From: Enoplosus armatus
Lineage: Eukaryota > Chordata > Actinopteri > Centrarchiformes > Enoplosidae
Assembly (NCBI RefSeq): GCF_043641665.1
Contig: NC_092186.1
Location: forward strand, 22,421,501-22,485,500
Reading direction: 5' to 3'
Length of the DNA stretch: 64,000 bases
The first letter of the stretch is position 1; each line of letters starts with the position of its first letter. This document shows positions 34,101 to 45,552 of the stretch, one piece after another. The notes beneath the pieces were generated by a model. That model was not told where the DNA came from. It saw only the letters and a list, made by a program, of their open reading frames with translations, and made no database searches. Made by a program: the position numbers and the translations under genes.

Positions 34101-37100
34101 AAAAAAAGAAATCACTGCTTTGTGACGAATGTGGCTATGGCTGCAACGTCTGTATGATTCCAGTGAAGGGGCACACCTGTGCGTCTCCTCCTCTCTCAGA
34201 GTCTAAGTGGCTCTCGTTCTGATTGGGCTCGTAGCTCAGATGATGCGATAAAAGACGGCGATCATACCTCACGTCTCGAGAGAGGGAGCGTCTTAAACAA
34301 GATGATGCAAAGTGATGATTTAAACAAAGGGTTGCCGGGGCTGTTGGAGGGATATAAGCTGCGATTCATTGGCGGAACAGGGGAGGACCACAAAGGAGAG
34401 CCATAGGGGTGTGTGTACAGTGCAGTGTGTGCAGCTGGTGTAAAGGTCTTTCTTTCTCTCTTCGTGTCTTAGGTTTTCCCTTGTGATCCCTGACAGAGGG
34501 AGGAGAGTGACACTGACTCGGCCATTGTCTCCTCACTGTTTCCGGACAGAGTGAGGCTCCCATGGTGCCTCTGCTGTCCATTGTGACTGTGGAGAAGAAA
34601 GAAAGATCCAGCTTGTCTACATAAAGCCCTATTCAGCATTATTTCTCTTTGCCAGCCACACTTGCAACCCCAAGAACAGCAGTGAAGTCTCAGCACTACC
34701 CCGAGCCCCGGGCCTATCCCTCCATCCTCAACCCGCTTACCCCTACCCCACTCTCCCAGCCCCTTCCCTCTCCCCAGCCCTAGCTTCAACCTCAGCCCTC
34801 CGCCCCATTCGGCTTCCCAGATGACAGCTCAGAAACATCCGTTACCCTCCCACTCCACACGAGCCTTCTTTCCTCTCCCTCCAGCCCCCGTGGCGCTTGG
34901 CACCAATGCCCATCACATAGACAGATGGAGCCAACCCTGACCCCTCTCCTCGCCCGTGGGGACGCCTTGAGAATCAACGCCTGACGAGAGGAGATGGGGT
35001 GTATGTGAGTGCGTGTGGGGGGAGACAGGAAGGAGAGAGGCACAGAGTATTGCTTTGTCACCACGGCAACACATTGCCTTGTCTCCCGTGGACTCCCCTT
35101 CAGCCCTACCCAAGGCCTTCGGATAAAAATCGCACACAGCAGGAAATTCAGCAGCCGGACCAGAAGGACCTCGCCCCCCTCCCCTCCCCTAAATTGTGCC
35201 TGACATATTTTTGCTTCGATTATTTGGCAGAGATATCTTGTTCTATGTTTGTGTGGAGAAGAAGATGCAAACATTCTAAATATAGCACACGTCATTTGAA
35301 ACCGGAAACCACAAAAAGACGAATGCTGAAGGGAAACCCGCCCCTCAGTCTAAAGTGTTGGTTTTTCTGAACACCACAAACGTTTCATTCTGAGCCTCAC
35401 ACTTCCTTTTCCCTCTGGCCTCTGTGATATATTGCCATTTTTACTTGCAAATCAACACACAGGGCGGATTTCTTTACAGCAAGAAAGAAGCGCTATTTTC
35501 TTTGTGCTTTTCAAACCTGAAGAAAGCGGAAGAGGCTTTTTCCTGACAGCAAAACGGAAATACATGTGGGACTCCAGAGATTCCTTAGGCGTGCATGTAT
35601 GACTTTATCTGAGCTGTACCGTCCTGCGGTACGCCTCTGCTAACTGGCCCAACATCCACTGCATGTCAAGGGTTCTGCAGTTTCATTCTCCTGACCAAAC
35701 ATCCCACCTGAGTCCCTGCAATTTTCACCAGAATCAAGATTTTGGCTCCTCCGCTTTCGCTGGATGTTGCCGCCGTCTTCTAACCTGACCGGCATTGCAA
35801 TTAGCATATAATGCCCGACGACCAATTTTAAAAGAACCGAATGTATCAACAATGAAATGGGACACTAATGGCCGGTGAAATGAATTCGGCGGGCTGACAT
35901 AACAGAGGGGGGAATACCGGAGTCCCAAAGCTTCCCAGGTAATTGGAGTGCAGTATAGTGTTTTTTTACTCCAAAGCACAGCTCCTCTGGTGACCTTGCA
36001 GGCTGAAAAGGTAGAGGAGGCAGACCCACAGAGAGAGAGAGAGGTAGAGAGAGAATGATACTCTATGTCCAAAGTTTACGATTATCGTACTGATTTTTTC
36101 ATCATTGCTCTCGTTGGCATAGCAGAGAATGTTTGGACTGTTAGCGTCAGCCTAGTCATTTTAGTTTTCGACTGCAGGGCTGAGCGTCCAGGACGCTTGT
36201 TATTCCTGTAACTTAAAAACTGTCAGATACAATTGTCAATTCAAAACTCCCTAATTGCTCCAAATGAAGGGAGAACGTGATTCATGTTGCTCTTTTTCCG
36301 ACGCAATTGTTTTTACAGTCGCACGTGGGCGGATGCATATTTTATCAATATGCAAAGAGCATTGTGGGAGTTGCGTGAAAATTCACAGCTAAAGGTGTGA
36401 AGATTCGCCATGAGACATAATGCACAGGAGGTGTTTAGTGCGCAGGGCTAATGGTTCCTGAGTAAAGGCGCCTTTAGGCTGTGCGACAACAACGACCCCG
36501 TGAGTTTATTGCACGTCCCACGGCGCGAGATGGGTATGATAACGTCTTGGTCGCAATCTGCATCAGACTCTGCCATATCAATCCGAGGCACGTCATCGGC
36601 TACCACAAACTTCTCTTTTCTTTAGTCTCCATGTTTTTCTCCCCCCTAGATTATATTCAAGAATGGCGTCACAGCTCCAAATCGACCATCTTAAACTGGG
36701 ACTACCATTTTTGAGTTTTTTTTTACCAGGTTTCTTTAACTCCAGATGACCAGAGCGCTGTGGTCCTTCAAAAAAAAAAACAAAAAAACAGAGTGATGTG
36801 GAGTTGTGTAAATTGTTTGTGCCTCGGTGCCTGTTTTCTCTGACTTGAAAAGCAGGCCAGTGAAGCAGTGAGTCAGTGCTTTTGTAAAGATATTTATGAG
36901 GCCAATATGACACGGCTGATATGACAGAGTCTAGAGGTCATAGAAGTGATAAAAGAGGAAAGGCAGACACAGTCCAGCAGTCCTGTGTGTGTGTGTGTGT
37001 GTACGTGTCTATGTGGATCAGAGTGTGAGAAACACTGTATGGAGTAAGATATACTCCTGTAGTTAAGGGTTCGATTTCATCTTATGATCCTCGTTGCGTG

Positions 37101-37426
37101 CCATTGCCTCTCGCTCGGTCACCCGGTTTGTGTCGCTGCTTCACTTTCCTGCGAGCTATCTAATGAAACAGAAAATAATCTTTCAGAAACTTGTGCTGTT
37201 TGAGGGAGGGTGATATTTTCAAAACCTTAATAAGACAAAGAGGTGGATAGTGGCGGAGTATCACATATATTGTTTTTGTCACCTTAACACCTTTGGCGCC
37301 TCAACGTCAGAAACAAAAAGCAACACACAGACACACCTCAATTACTGTGCTATTTCTGTGGTGTGCTACCTGTCAGTGACACTGAGCTCAAACCATATGG
37401 GATTAATTAGTAACTTAACACATATG

Positions 37427-37430
37427 CCCC

Positions 37431-37461
<31 letters not shown>

Positions 37462-37469
37462 ACACACAT
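37427..37469 (+). repeat. C run plus (CA)n
   Basis: Twenty-one C residues followed by about 11 CA units; a further (CA)n with one interruption lies at 37595-37646. Confidence 0.9.
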
Positions 37470-38511
37470 ACAAATGCATCTTCATCTCTGTCTGAAATAA
37501 ACACACACACATCATCATCATAAGTGAATAAACACACACTAACCCTTTTCTATCTTCCCCTCTCCGCGCTCATATACAACTGTTCACTCTTGCGAAACAC
37601 ACACACACACACACACACACAGAAGCGCACACACACACACACACGCACAATCACCCATCAGATACAGGATGTGAAAAGCTTCCAGAACAGCATGTTGCCA
37701 ATAAACACCCCTCCTTCTCCGCTGTAATTACCTCACTCTTCATTTCACACCTTGTGTATGCACCTCATATCTCCCGGTGTCACAGTGATACTGCTCGGCC
37801 TCAGCACAGGGCAGTACCTGTCCATGCTAATAGGAAATGTGGTCGTGCATTTAGTTCATAGTCTTTTCTAAAGAGGCGGAAAGAATCTGAAAGAAAGTTG
37901 CTTCTGTCTCTGTGTTTTGGCTGGTTTTTAGAGGTGCCCCGAGTCTGAATGTGAGATCATGTTTTACTCGTTCGGATTGACATTTCGTTTTTTTTGCTTT
38001 TTTTTTACTTCACTTTGCAGAGCAGTGTTTGTGTTAGCAAAATGCACGGCCGGTGAGGACAAGCCGTAACTCCTGTCAGCCTGTGTCGGGGGGCGCGTGG
38101 GCTTGTGCCTCGCACTGCTGACTTTGATAGAAATAAAGCCACTGATTTTAAAAGACAAGCTGTTGACAGCCATGACCTTGAGGATGTTTGTTTATGTGTG
38201 TGCGCTGTGTCTGTTTACATGATTGTGTTATTTGGGTGTGATAAGGTTACAAACTACAGTAGAGAGTTTGAATATGCTGAGGTAAGGTAAAGACTGACTA
38301 ACGAGAGGAGGGGTACAGAATATAAGACATTGTCAGGTATAGTGAGTCTGGTAAAACATATATAACAGCACAGTATAGACAATACACGCATTAGGGAGAA
38401 AATTAGGGTACTAGAGAGTTCAAATAGGAGGATTCATTGAGTGAGCTAGTGTGGGTGTGTGTTTGGGAGGATGAGAGAAAGAGAATTTACATTTGTGCAT
38501 TAGCTGTTGGA

Positions 38512-38512
<1 letters not shown>

Positions 38513-38558
<46 letters not shown>

Positions 38559-38578
38559 TGCGCGTGCGTGTGTGCGCG
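38513..38578 (+). repeat. (TG)n(CG) tract with Z-DNA potential
   Basis: Sixty-six bases of alternating purine-pyrimidine, ending in GCGCGTGCGCGTGCGTGTG. A second (TG)n follows at 38745-38781. Confidence 0.9.
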
Positions 38579-38740
38579 GAGGGGCACTGTTTATTCTATC
38601 GGCAGCTGATGCTTGTTTTATCCAGCCACCTCGGTAGTGGCAACTCATTAGCATAGTGATAATGAGAGATAGAAAAGGTTGCCAGTGTCAGCACACCAAG
38701 TTTTTCACACAGTCAAAACAGCAAGTTTGGATGTTCAGAG

Positions 38741-38781
<41 letters not shown>

Positions 38782-38841
38782 ATCTTTGATTTGATAGATT
38801 ATTATCCACCACGTACCCCAAAGATATACAAACATCGCATT

Positions 38842-39048
38842 TTAAAGAGTAACTTAACACTGGTGCATGTCTCCCCACGCCCAGCATCACTGGTGGGTGT
38901 GGTCAGAAGGATGCTCCTATTGGGCACCTGTCACCACACCTACGTGATGCTGAGATGTGCCGAATGACGCCTGCGGGTGCACTTCTACATCACTACAGCT
39001 AGCACAAACAGGATTTTTCTTTTTAGCTGGTGTGGAGTTACTCTTTAA
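38842..39048. mobile_element. Palindromic MITE, about 207 bp
   Basis: The ends TTAAAGAGTAACT and AGTTACTCTTTAA are perfect 13-base inverted repeats, and similarity continues further inward (about 20 bases). An inner pair (CAGCATCAC...GTGTGGT at about 38881-38901 and ACCACACC...GTGATGCTG at about 38934-38953) makes the element largely foldable. There is no coding capacity, so this is a non-autonomous DNA element. A TA or TTAA target duplication is possible, because the outermost bases are TTAA on both sides. Superfamily not determined. Confidence 0.7.
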
Positions 39049-39688
39049 CTCGGTTCGCACACATCCGACCGTTCAAGGTGTGCACAAACCAAACAAGACA
39101 TTAAAGCTGCAGTCTTTGTCCAGAGAGCCTTTAACGATCGGAACAAAGGCGGTTTAAAGTCCAAATTTTAGTGCTCATGTAAAACCAGTCTCCAACCAGC
39201 TGAGCGAGACACTACTAAAACTGGCCAGTTAAGGAAACCCTAGACTCTGTGCTGTGCTGGGTTTAAGGAATGGAGGATGGGAAGCCTTATCGTCTGGTTA
39301 GGAACAGAACATGTGTACTGGTCAGTCATACAGTCCCAGCACACTATGACCAACAGGTTATTTTAGTACAACAGCTAGCCAGCTTGTTTGCCAAGCGCAC
39401 TATTTCACGTTACGTGACCCATTTAGCATCGTAAAATGCATCACATCCTCTTGTTGTAGCATTTCAAGAAGTCGCAACACCTGCATGGCGATACATAGGA
39501 CATGAATTTGTGCAAAGTACTGAGCTTAACCAGCTACCTTGGGCGTACCTCTTTTGAGCGAAGTTACACAGCTACCAGTGGCAGAGAGGGCACCCGTGAG
39601 CAAATAAACCTACACTACTTTATATGCATGGCAAGTGGAATCACTCACTGAACAAACCTTTTACATCTGCGTCCGTCTTTTCTTCCAG

Positions 39689-40083
39689 GTGACTGCTGAC
39701 GCCCTGCAAAACCAGACCGGACATTCAGTGGATGTTTGGATTCTTTGCTTTGGCCTTAGTGTGAGCTATAATCATTCACACAGGACCAAGAGACCTGAAC
39801 TGATGTTGTAGAACCTTTGTATGCAATACACCAAGCTCAGTCAAGTGTTTTAGTAAAGTTGGTGCATTACATTCATTTGCTCTGTATATTTGCCACCAAC
39901 TCAAGCCACCTCTGAGCTTTCCAGGATAATATACGGAGCAACCCCATGAAGCGACTGGAATCTTCTGCCGGTGCTGACACACTCCGTTGGTGAATCAAAC
40001 AACGTCTGAAAGGATCATCAGGTGGATTCTGTCTTCTCTGTGGTTGTGGCGACCTTATTCAGCAGGGTGGGAGTGGCATCAGG
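39689..40083 (+). other. tmem125: tmem125 5' untranslated part of the coding exon
   Basis: A strong acceptor (pyrimidine tract GTCCGTCTTTTCTTCCAG) ends at 39688, and no coding frame continues through to the tmem125 ATG. The exon would then start at 39689 with about 395 bases of 5' UTR. Inferred from splice-site quality. Confidence 0.5.
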
Positions 40084-40782
40084 ATGCCTGAACTGGATAA
40101 CTTTGCACCCCTGAGGGGTCCCAGAGGCCCTGAGCTGGGCCTCAATGGTCCAGCAGACCCACTTCGGATTCAGCACAGCATCCTGGAGGAGCAGGTGGAG
40201 CTGTGGTGGTTCCGAGATCCTGGGAAGTCTCTGCTCTGCTACTGCGTGGCTGTGCTTCTAATCCTGGGCTGCGGGCTGGGCGGCGTCGGCCTTCTATCCA
40301 CCACCACCAGCGTCTCAAGCGAATGGCGTCTGGGCGCAGGCACGGCCCTCTGCCTGCTAGCCCTGGGAGTCCTGCTCAAACAACTGCTCAGCTCGGCTGT
40401 GCAGGACATGAACTGCATTCGAAGCCGACAGCGGATCAACATGCTAAAGAGTGGTGGTTTATCGGACCTCCTTGTGGTTTTGATTACCGGGCTGTCACTA
40501 TTGATTTGTGGAGGGGTTCTACTCCGTCTGGCCCTGGCTAACCACATGCCGAAGCCTGGCCAAGCCCTTAATGACATGTACATCTCTGGAGTGGTCTTGC
40601 TTGCTGGAGGGGGGGCTGCAGTAGTGGGCGTTGGGATATACTCCGTCGTGGTGGTCCTGCTTGAAAGGACAAGGCACGGACGAAGGTTGTTGGACCGAGT
40701 TTTGAATATCTTCACTGTTTCTGGACACATGGACCGCCAGGCTCGCAGAGAGACTACGTCCAGTCTGGCTAATCTCATATGA
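40084..40782 (+). CDS. tmem125: Transmembrane protein 125
   Basis: A single-exon coding sequence of 232 aa (human TMEM125 about 219). The N-terminal 30 residues are variable and proline/glycine-rich. From residue 33 the family signature begins: ILEEQVELWW, then GGVGLLSTTTSVSSEWRLG, LCLLALGVLLKQLLSSAVQD and MNCIR. Four hydrophobic segments lie at about residues 49-71, 83-103, 128-151 and 165-193. The terminus RRETTSSLANLI closely follows the human ending. Both tails are predicted cytosolic, because the N-terminus lacks a signal peptide and the segment number is even. The molecular role of TMEM125 is not established; it is an epithelial-type membrane protein. The ATG has A at -3. It lies tail-to-tail with the AP-1 mu gene. 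GC content is higher than in the flanks, as expected for coding sequence. Confidence 0.95.
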   Translation: MPELDNFAPLRGPRGPELGLNGPADPLRIQHSILEEQVELWWFRDPGKSLLCYCVAVLLILGCGLGGVGLLSTTTSVSSEWRLGAGTALCLLALGVLLKQLLSSAVQDMNCIRSRQRINMLKSGGLSDLLVVLITGLSLLICGGVLLRLALANHMPKPGQALNDMYISGVVLLAGGGAAVVGVGIYSVVVVLLERTRHGRRLLDRVLNIFTVSGHMDRQARRETTSSLANLI

Positions 40783-42687
40783 GATGTGGCCCCTAGCTCA
40801 GAACATTTAGCCTCAACTAAATTACAGCAGGCTTCATGCCCAAATATTACAAGACATCTGATTAAAACAAGATTCACCCCTTACATGCTTACATGCTTTG
40901 TCACTTGCTGATCAGACTGCGTATGTTGAAGATGTCAGCAATAAGCAATCAAGTGTCAGCCACAGATTTAGGGTGAAAAGGATTGAAGAGTGACACACTG
41001 AAGAAGAATTATTAAATGCATAGCCATGCTCACAACGAAGCTGAAAATTAAAAGATGATCAACACGTGACCAGGTCCAAATTCAGTTCCTGTGGCATATC
41101 GTTATACATGCGAGTGGTATTTGAAAGCTGAAATCAGCATTTTGTTTATGTTCTGTAACTCTTTACTCCGGTCACGTAGGACAAATGCCAGATGTTCTGT
41201 GCCTGTGGGGCGGAGGCAGTGTTTGTACGCAGGACACCGACACAAAAGCATGGAAAATGAGTTTAACTGAACTGTAAAGTGGCGTTTAGGGAGATCCAGT
41301 GAGATGAAAAGCACATATATTAGCGGAAACACACCTGAAACCAAAGGGAGAAGTTGGTTCACAAACAGAAGTGACATATTTTGATGCTATTGTTGTTGGA
41401 AAGGTGAAGCAGTCTGGAAGTGAACAGAAACATATCTTGTCGAAGGTGACACAAGGGACTGGTTAAAGGGGTCATCTACAAATTGGACTGTCGCACGTCC
41501 AAGGCATTGTATCTGTTATAAACATGTATTCTGTCAAAGTGTCCTTGAGCCACACATCTGACCGCTACCTGCTCAATTCACGTAAGAATGAGTGGGACAA
41601 CATAAACATGATAACAGCACCTTTTTACATTTACTTCTCTCCCTCTTGTCCATGTCCACACGAAGATTGACGAAAATATTCAGCTGACAAATTTGAGGGA
41701 TTTCTTTGATTTCTTTGTGGGTCAATGAGAGGCCAAACTCCGGCGAATTGGAGTGACTTCTCCCTGTGATCTCATTTCTATCCTCGGTTTAATAATAATT
41801 TAACGTAATACATGCGGCAGGACTGTGGAGTTTGTAGCAGACCCTGTCAAAACTTCACTGTAACATTTGGCTGCCTGTACACATGTTAGAAGACAACATG
41901 CTGGTTGGACATATCCTATCACGGCACCTGAGAATGTATGGATGATTTGTTTTTTTGTGCATCAACACGGTATTGTCTAAACTGTTAATCTTGCAGCGCC
42001 GGCTTTAATCTATATTTTTGATATTATACAAGACAAGAAATTCCTTTGGCTCTAAGTTATATTGGTATGTTTTTTTCGGAGAGAGTAACTTCAGTATGTT
42101 GAAATCCCTGAAGCACACAAGGAAAGAAAGAAAGGTGCACATTCTTTGATTTTTAAAAATCATCTGTATTTAAGAATGTCAGTGCACTTCTCTAAAAATA
42201 TATGAGTCATGGTTTACAAAAAAAAAAAAAAATGCGTCTTTAATTTCAGCATGAGGCTGTAGGCCTGGTTGGGGGTGACAATTGTAGTCCAAGCACTTCT
42301 GATTTATTGAATGCATTATTGGCTCAGATAACGGGTCATTATCATTCCTCACAAAGCAGAAGAGGAGAAATAACTGTTGGGGAAAGACATCAGTGAAATT
42401 AAATCCATTGCAGTCATAGAATTTCAATGTGCTTGCAAAAGTTTGAACTGGGTTGTCAATATGCTTTATCATCTGTCACTAAATTAGGGGAAATCTACAG
42501 TGCTGACATTGCTGCATTGTTATTGAGTTTCATTTGTGTTAAATCATTTCAATCACCTTTCTGTGGAAGGGGGGGGGGGCTATGCACAGTGGAAAGTGAA
42601 GGTCGTTTGTGTTTGTAAAATGTTTCCAAAGCCTTTGAGACTCATTCCTCACATCGCCTTACAAAAGGTCCTGCATTGTGTCTCATT

Positions 42688-42722
42688 TGTGTGTGTGTGT
42701 GTGTGTGTGCGCACGCACACGT

Positions 42723-42754
<32 letters not shown>
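42688..42754 (+). repeat. (TG)n-(CA)-(TG)n palindromic microsatellite
   Basis: TG units switch through GTGCGCACGCACACGTACGTGTG to CA and back to TG. The tract alternates purine-pyrimidine nearly throughout and is locally self-complementary. Confidence 0.9.
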
Positions 42755-42755
<1 letters not shown>

Positions 42756-42933
42756 AGTCACGCCTCTTTATCTGTCTGCACATACGCACAGCCTATTGCC
42801 TTGAGACAAAAGGGGTCACACAGTAAAACATTGTTGGAGTGATGACGGACAGCAAACTGAAGGCACAATGCACAAGGCAGCGGCCTGCAGGGGCTGGCAT
42901 AGACTAGCACCACTCTCTCTCTCCCTCTCTCTC

Positions 42934-42934
<1 letters not shown>

Positions 42935-42973
<39 letters not shown>
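42935..42973 (+). repeat. (CA)n microsatellite
   Basis: About 19 CA units preceded by a (CT)n stretch. Confidence 0.92.
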
Positions 42974-42977
<4 letters not shown>

Positions 42978-43579
42978 AAAGAGACTTCACTCTGCATTTC
43001 TTTTTTTTACAACACACACCGAAATCCTGTAATCCTTACTTACATGGATCTGTCTTTTGACCCACAGTATAAAGTTGCAGTGGCAGGCTGTGTATCCATG
43101 CATGGCAGCAAGGAGAGGTGAGCAGAGGCCAAGAGGGAGGCAGGTCTGATACTGAGGAGAGACGACTGTGTGGGAGGAGAGGATCCAGAGCTTTTCTGCC
43201 AGCCCAAAAATGCTGAAAACATCGGAACACAAACAACTTAGACCAGACAAAATGTGCTCTGCCCGTTTCGTGCTTTCACGTGCTACGTCAAAGTTCGGTT
43301 GTCAGTTTGGTGGTCATTAATCGTCTATTCATAAACCCTCCACATTTACTGCTTAAGCAATACTTCAATCGATGTTTTTAAAGTGGTCCGATCTGGACAG
43401 GTGTGACCCTGTTTGATTACCTATAGCTTTATCTCTCAAAATCGATCTCTCCGAGAAGATTTCGTATGAATGAATCCTGCTCATGCTTGATTGGGACTAT
43501 GGGTTGTCAAGTAATTCAAGGGAAGTAGAAGTCAGACGAGTAACTGGTGAGCTTTCGAGATGCTGGTAGGCAGTTATCT

Positions 43580-43735
43580 TTGGAAAGAATCAGGGTGGCT
43601 GTTTCCCCTCTGTTAGCCGTCTTTATGCTACGCTGAGCAAACCTGCTGCCGTCTGCAGCTTCGTATTTGGTGCACAGACATGACATGGTATCAGTCTTCT
43701 CATCTAACGCAAAAATGTCAAACTATTTCTTTAAC
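43580..43735 (+). repeat. Second dispersed fish repeat, copy 2
   Basis: Blocks TTTGGAAAGAATCAGGGTGGC, GTTTCCCCTCTGTTAGCCG, CTTTATGCTACGCTGAGC, GCAGCTTCGTATTTGGTGC, GGTATCAGTCTTCTCATC and AAAATGTCAAACTATTTC are in the same order as at 31910-32080. Confidence 0.6.
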
Positions 43736-44004
43736 GGCATGAAAACTGCTTCACAGCTCCTCGACTTTTAAAGAAATAATGTATAATGTCAAAATGTCGG
43801 GGTTTGTTTTTTGTTTTTAATCAAACTGAGTATGTATTCCTGTATGGGATATTTTCAGCTTAAATATTTATAGAAAGCTCAAAGCTGATCTCTCCACTGC
43901 AATTCATCATATTATTTATCGAGCACAATTTGGTGAATAAAAAAAATAAAAAAAATCATCTTACAAACAAACAACAGTATTCCAAAACAAGATACAAAAA
44001 ATGT

Positions 44005-44010
44005 TTTATT
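44005..44010 (-). terminator. Candidate poly(A) signal of the AP-1 mu gene
   Basis: AATAAA on the minus strand (AAATAAAACAT context), 1.5 kb after the stop codon at 45553. The interval 44011-45552 would then be the 3' UTR, with no other gene seen in it. An earlier site cannot be excluded. Confidence 0.35.
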
Positions 44011-45552
44011 TCCAAATATATCCCTTTGCTTCCTATCGGCAAATAGTAATAATAGTACTTGATAAATTAATGAAAACACATGATAATAAACACTTAACAA
44101 TCCTCATTGGTGTCTGAAACATGCCCCCACAGAAGATAATGGAGTGATTGTAAGGTTTTGTACTTAACAGCAGAGATGCAATAAATCGACACAGGACTCT
44201 CTTTCTTTGCTGTTGGCAGTGCAGCTGAGCTGATGTGTGGTGCAGTGCGTACACAACAGAGGGAGTGAGTTACACCACAAACTGCTTTGAAGACGTATAG
44301 AGGCCCGCAGAGGTCGCATATAAAAAAAAAAGAAGGAAAAACAGTTACCCAATATTCTCAGATTCTGCTAAGAAATCCTTTCAGGTTATTTTACCTTTGT
44401 CCTGCCCCCCGCCCCCTTCCTCCTCAAACCCCTCTTCTGTCCTTCCTTTTTCCATAGGGGACTAACTAGTACAGTATAAACAACAGATAAAAACACGCCA
44501 AAAGAGTCCGCACCATGCTCATTCCTTCAGTCTCTGCCTCAAAGCTGCAGGCTGATTTCAAGCACAAGGACAAGGTTACAGGCCCCGCGGGAGTGCGTCG
44601 CCGGTATTATGTTACACTGCCATCGCCTCTGACAATATTGTGCCTTATTAATCATTGATCTGGTCGCTGGTGTTAGTTTCAGTGCACTGGGGATTATATT
44701 CACAGTGCTAAAAGGTGATGACACATAGGGGATTTTTTTTTTTTTTAAGGCAAAGAACATATAATACAGCGGCTCCGGAAAAACAGACAGAGATTAACCG
44801 CCGAGTAAAAATGTAGTGTGTGTGGATAATAAAGAGGACATTAAGGACAAAAGATATGAGGAATAAAAACCCTTGCTGTTAAAGATGCTGACAGTGCCAA
44901 GATGTGGTGTTGCTCAAATCCAAGGGAGTACATGGCACACTTTTGATTTAGGAAAATCACCCATCTGCAATATTATGGCCCTCCGAGAAGTAAAAATTGA
45001 CAGTGACCCGCCACAGTTCCTGTGTACTGGCACTACACAAACTGTTGGTTCACATAGTAGAGACACGTCCCACTGGACAACAGACGCAAGCACCCAAAAC
45101 AGATTCTATATTTCGTAATATTTCTCTTAAGTTTTCTCTTTCCTCCGTGGAAAAGGTGATTAAAATAATGTCTCCTTCCAAAAAATGTGTTCCCTGTTTA
45201 AATTAACCTCGAGGGATATCACATCAAAAGCAAGGAAATGAGAGCTTGCCAGAGCCAGACGGTGTCATAAAGTCATCAGTTCATTATTCACATATTAAAA
45301 CATTTCACTGGAGTCCTGAGGAACCCTAAAAAAAAAAAAAGAAAAAGAAAAAGTCACCGGTCAGAGGTGATGCAACAGCCTTTCCCGTCTGAGAATGTCT
45401 TGCCTTGTTTCCGTTCAGAGCCGGGGAAAGATTTCCTGTGTCCTCCTGCACTTGTCCTCTGCTGTCCATTGCAGACACGGAGAGAAGAGAGAGGGAAGAG
45501 GAAGACAGACAGAGGGAGAAAATATCCATTCGTCTAGCAGCATCTGTGCCCT

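Larger units (their letters stand above)
29949..39688 (+). other. Presumed tmem125 5' intron, repeat-rich, no coding sequence seen
   Basis: Bounded by a GTAAGA donor and a TCTTTTCTTCCAG acceptor. It contains (TG)n tracts at 31197-31237, 38513-38578 and 38745-38781, (CA)n at 37595-37646, and a C-run/(CA)n at 37427-37469. A G-rich tract is at 32689-32714, (CT)n at about 33337-33358, two clusters of dispersed repeats (31.5-32.4 and 33.7-34.1 kb) and a MITE (38.8-39.0 kb). No supported exon. Being an intron is inferred, not proved. Confidence 0.4.
40783..43985. other. tmem125 3' flank, no further gene
   Basis: Likely includes the tmem125 3' UTR. ATTAAA-type signals occur near 41010 and 41045, and an AATAAA at 43936-43941, but none is decisive. 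The stretch also has the compound TG/CA tract at 42688-42754, a (CA)n at 42935-42973 and a dispersed repeat at 43580-43735. No coding exon is visible on either strand. Confidence 0.5.

Noticed and set aside
34792..35295. 167-codon minus-strand frame
   Set aside because: Longest frame in the intronic region but competing frames overlap it, composition is biased and no domain is visible.
37060..37090. GGGTTCGATTTC resembling a tRNA T-arm
   Set aside because: No matching A-box, acceptor stem or anticodon stem can be placed around it.
40239..40877. 212-codon minus-strand frame
   Set aside because: Antisense shadow of the tmem125 coding sequence.
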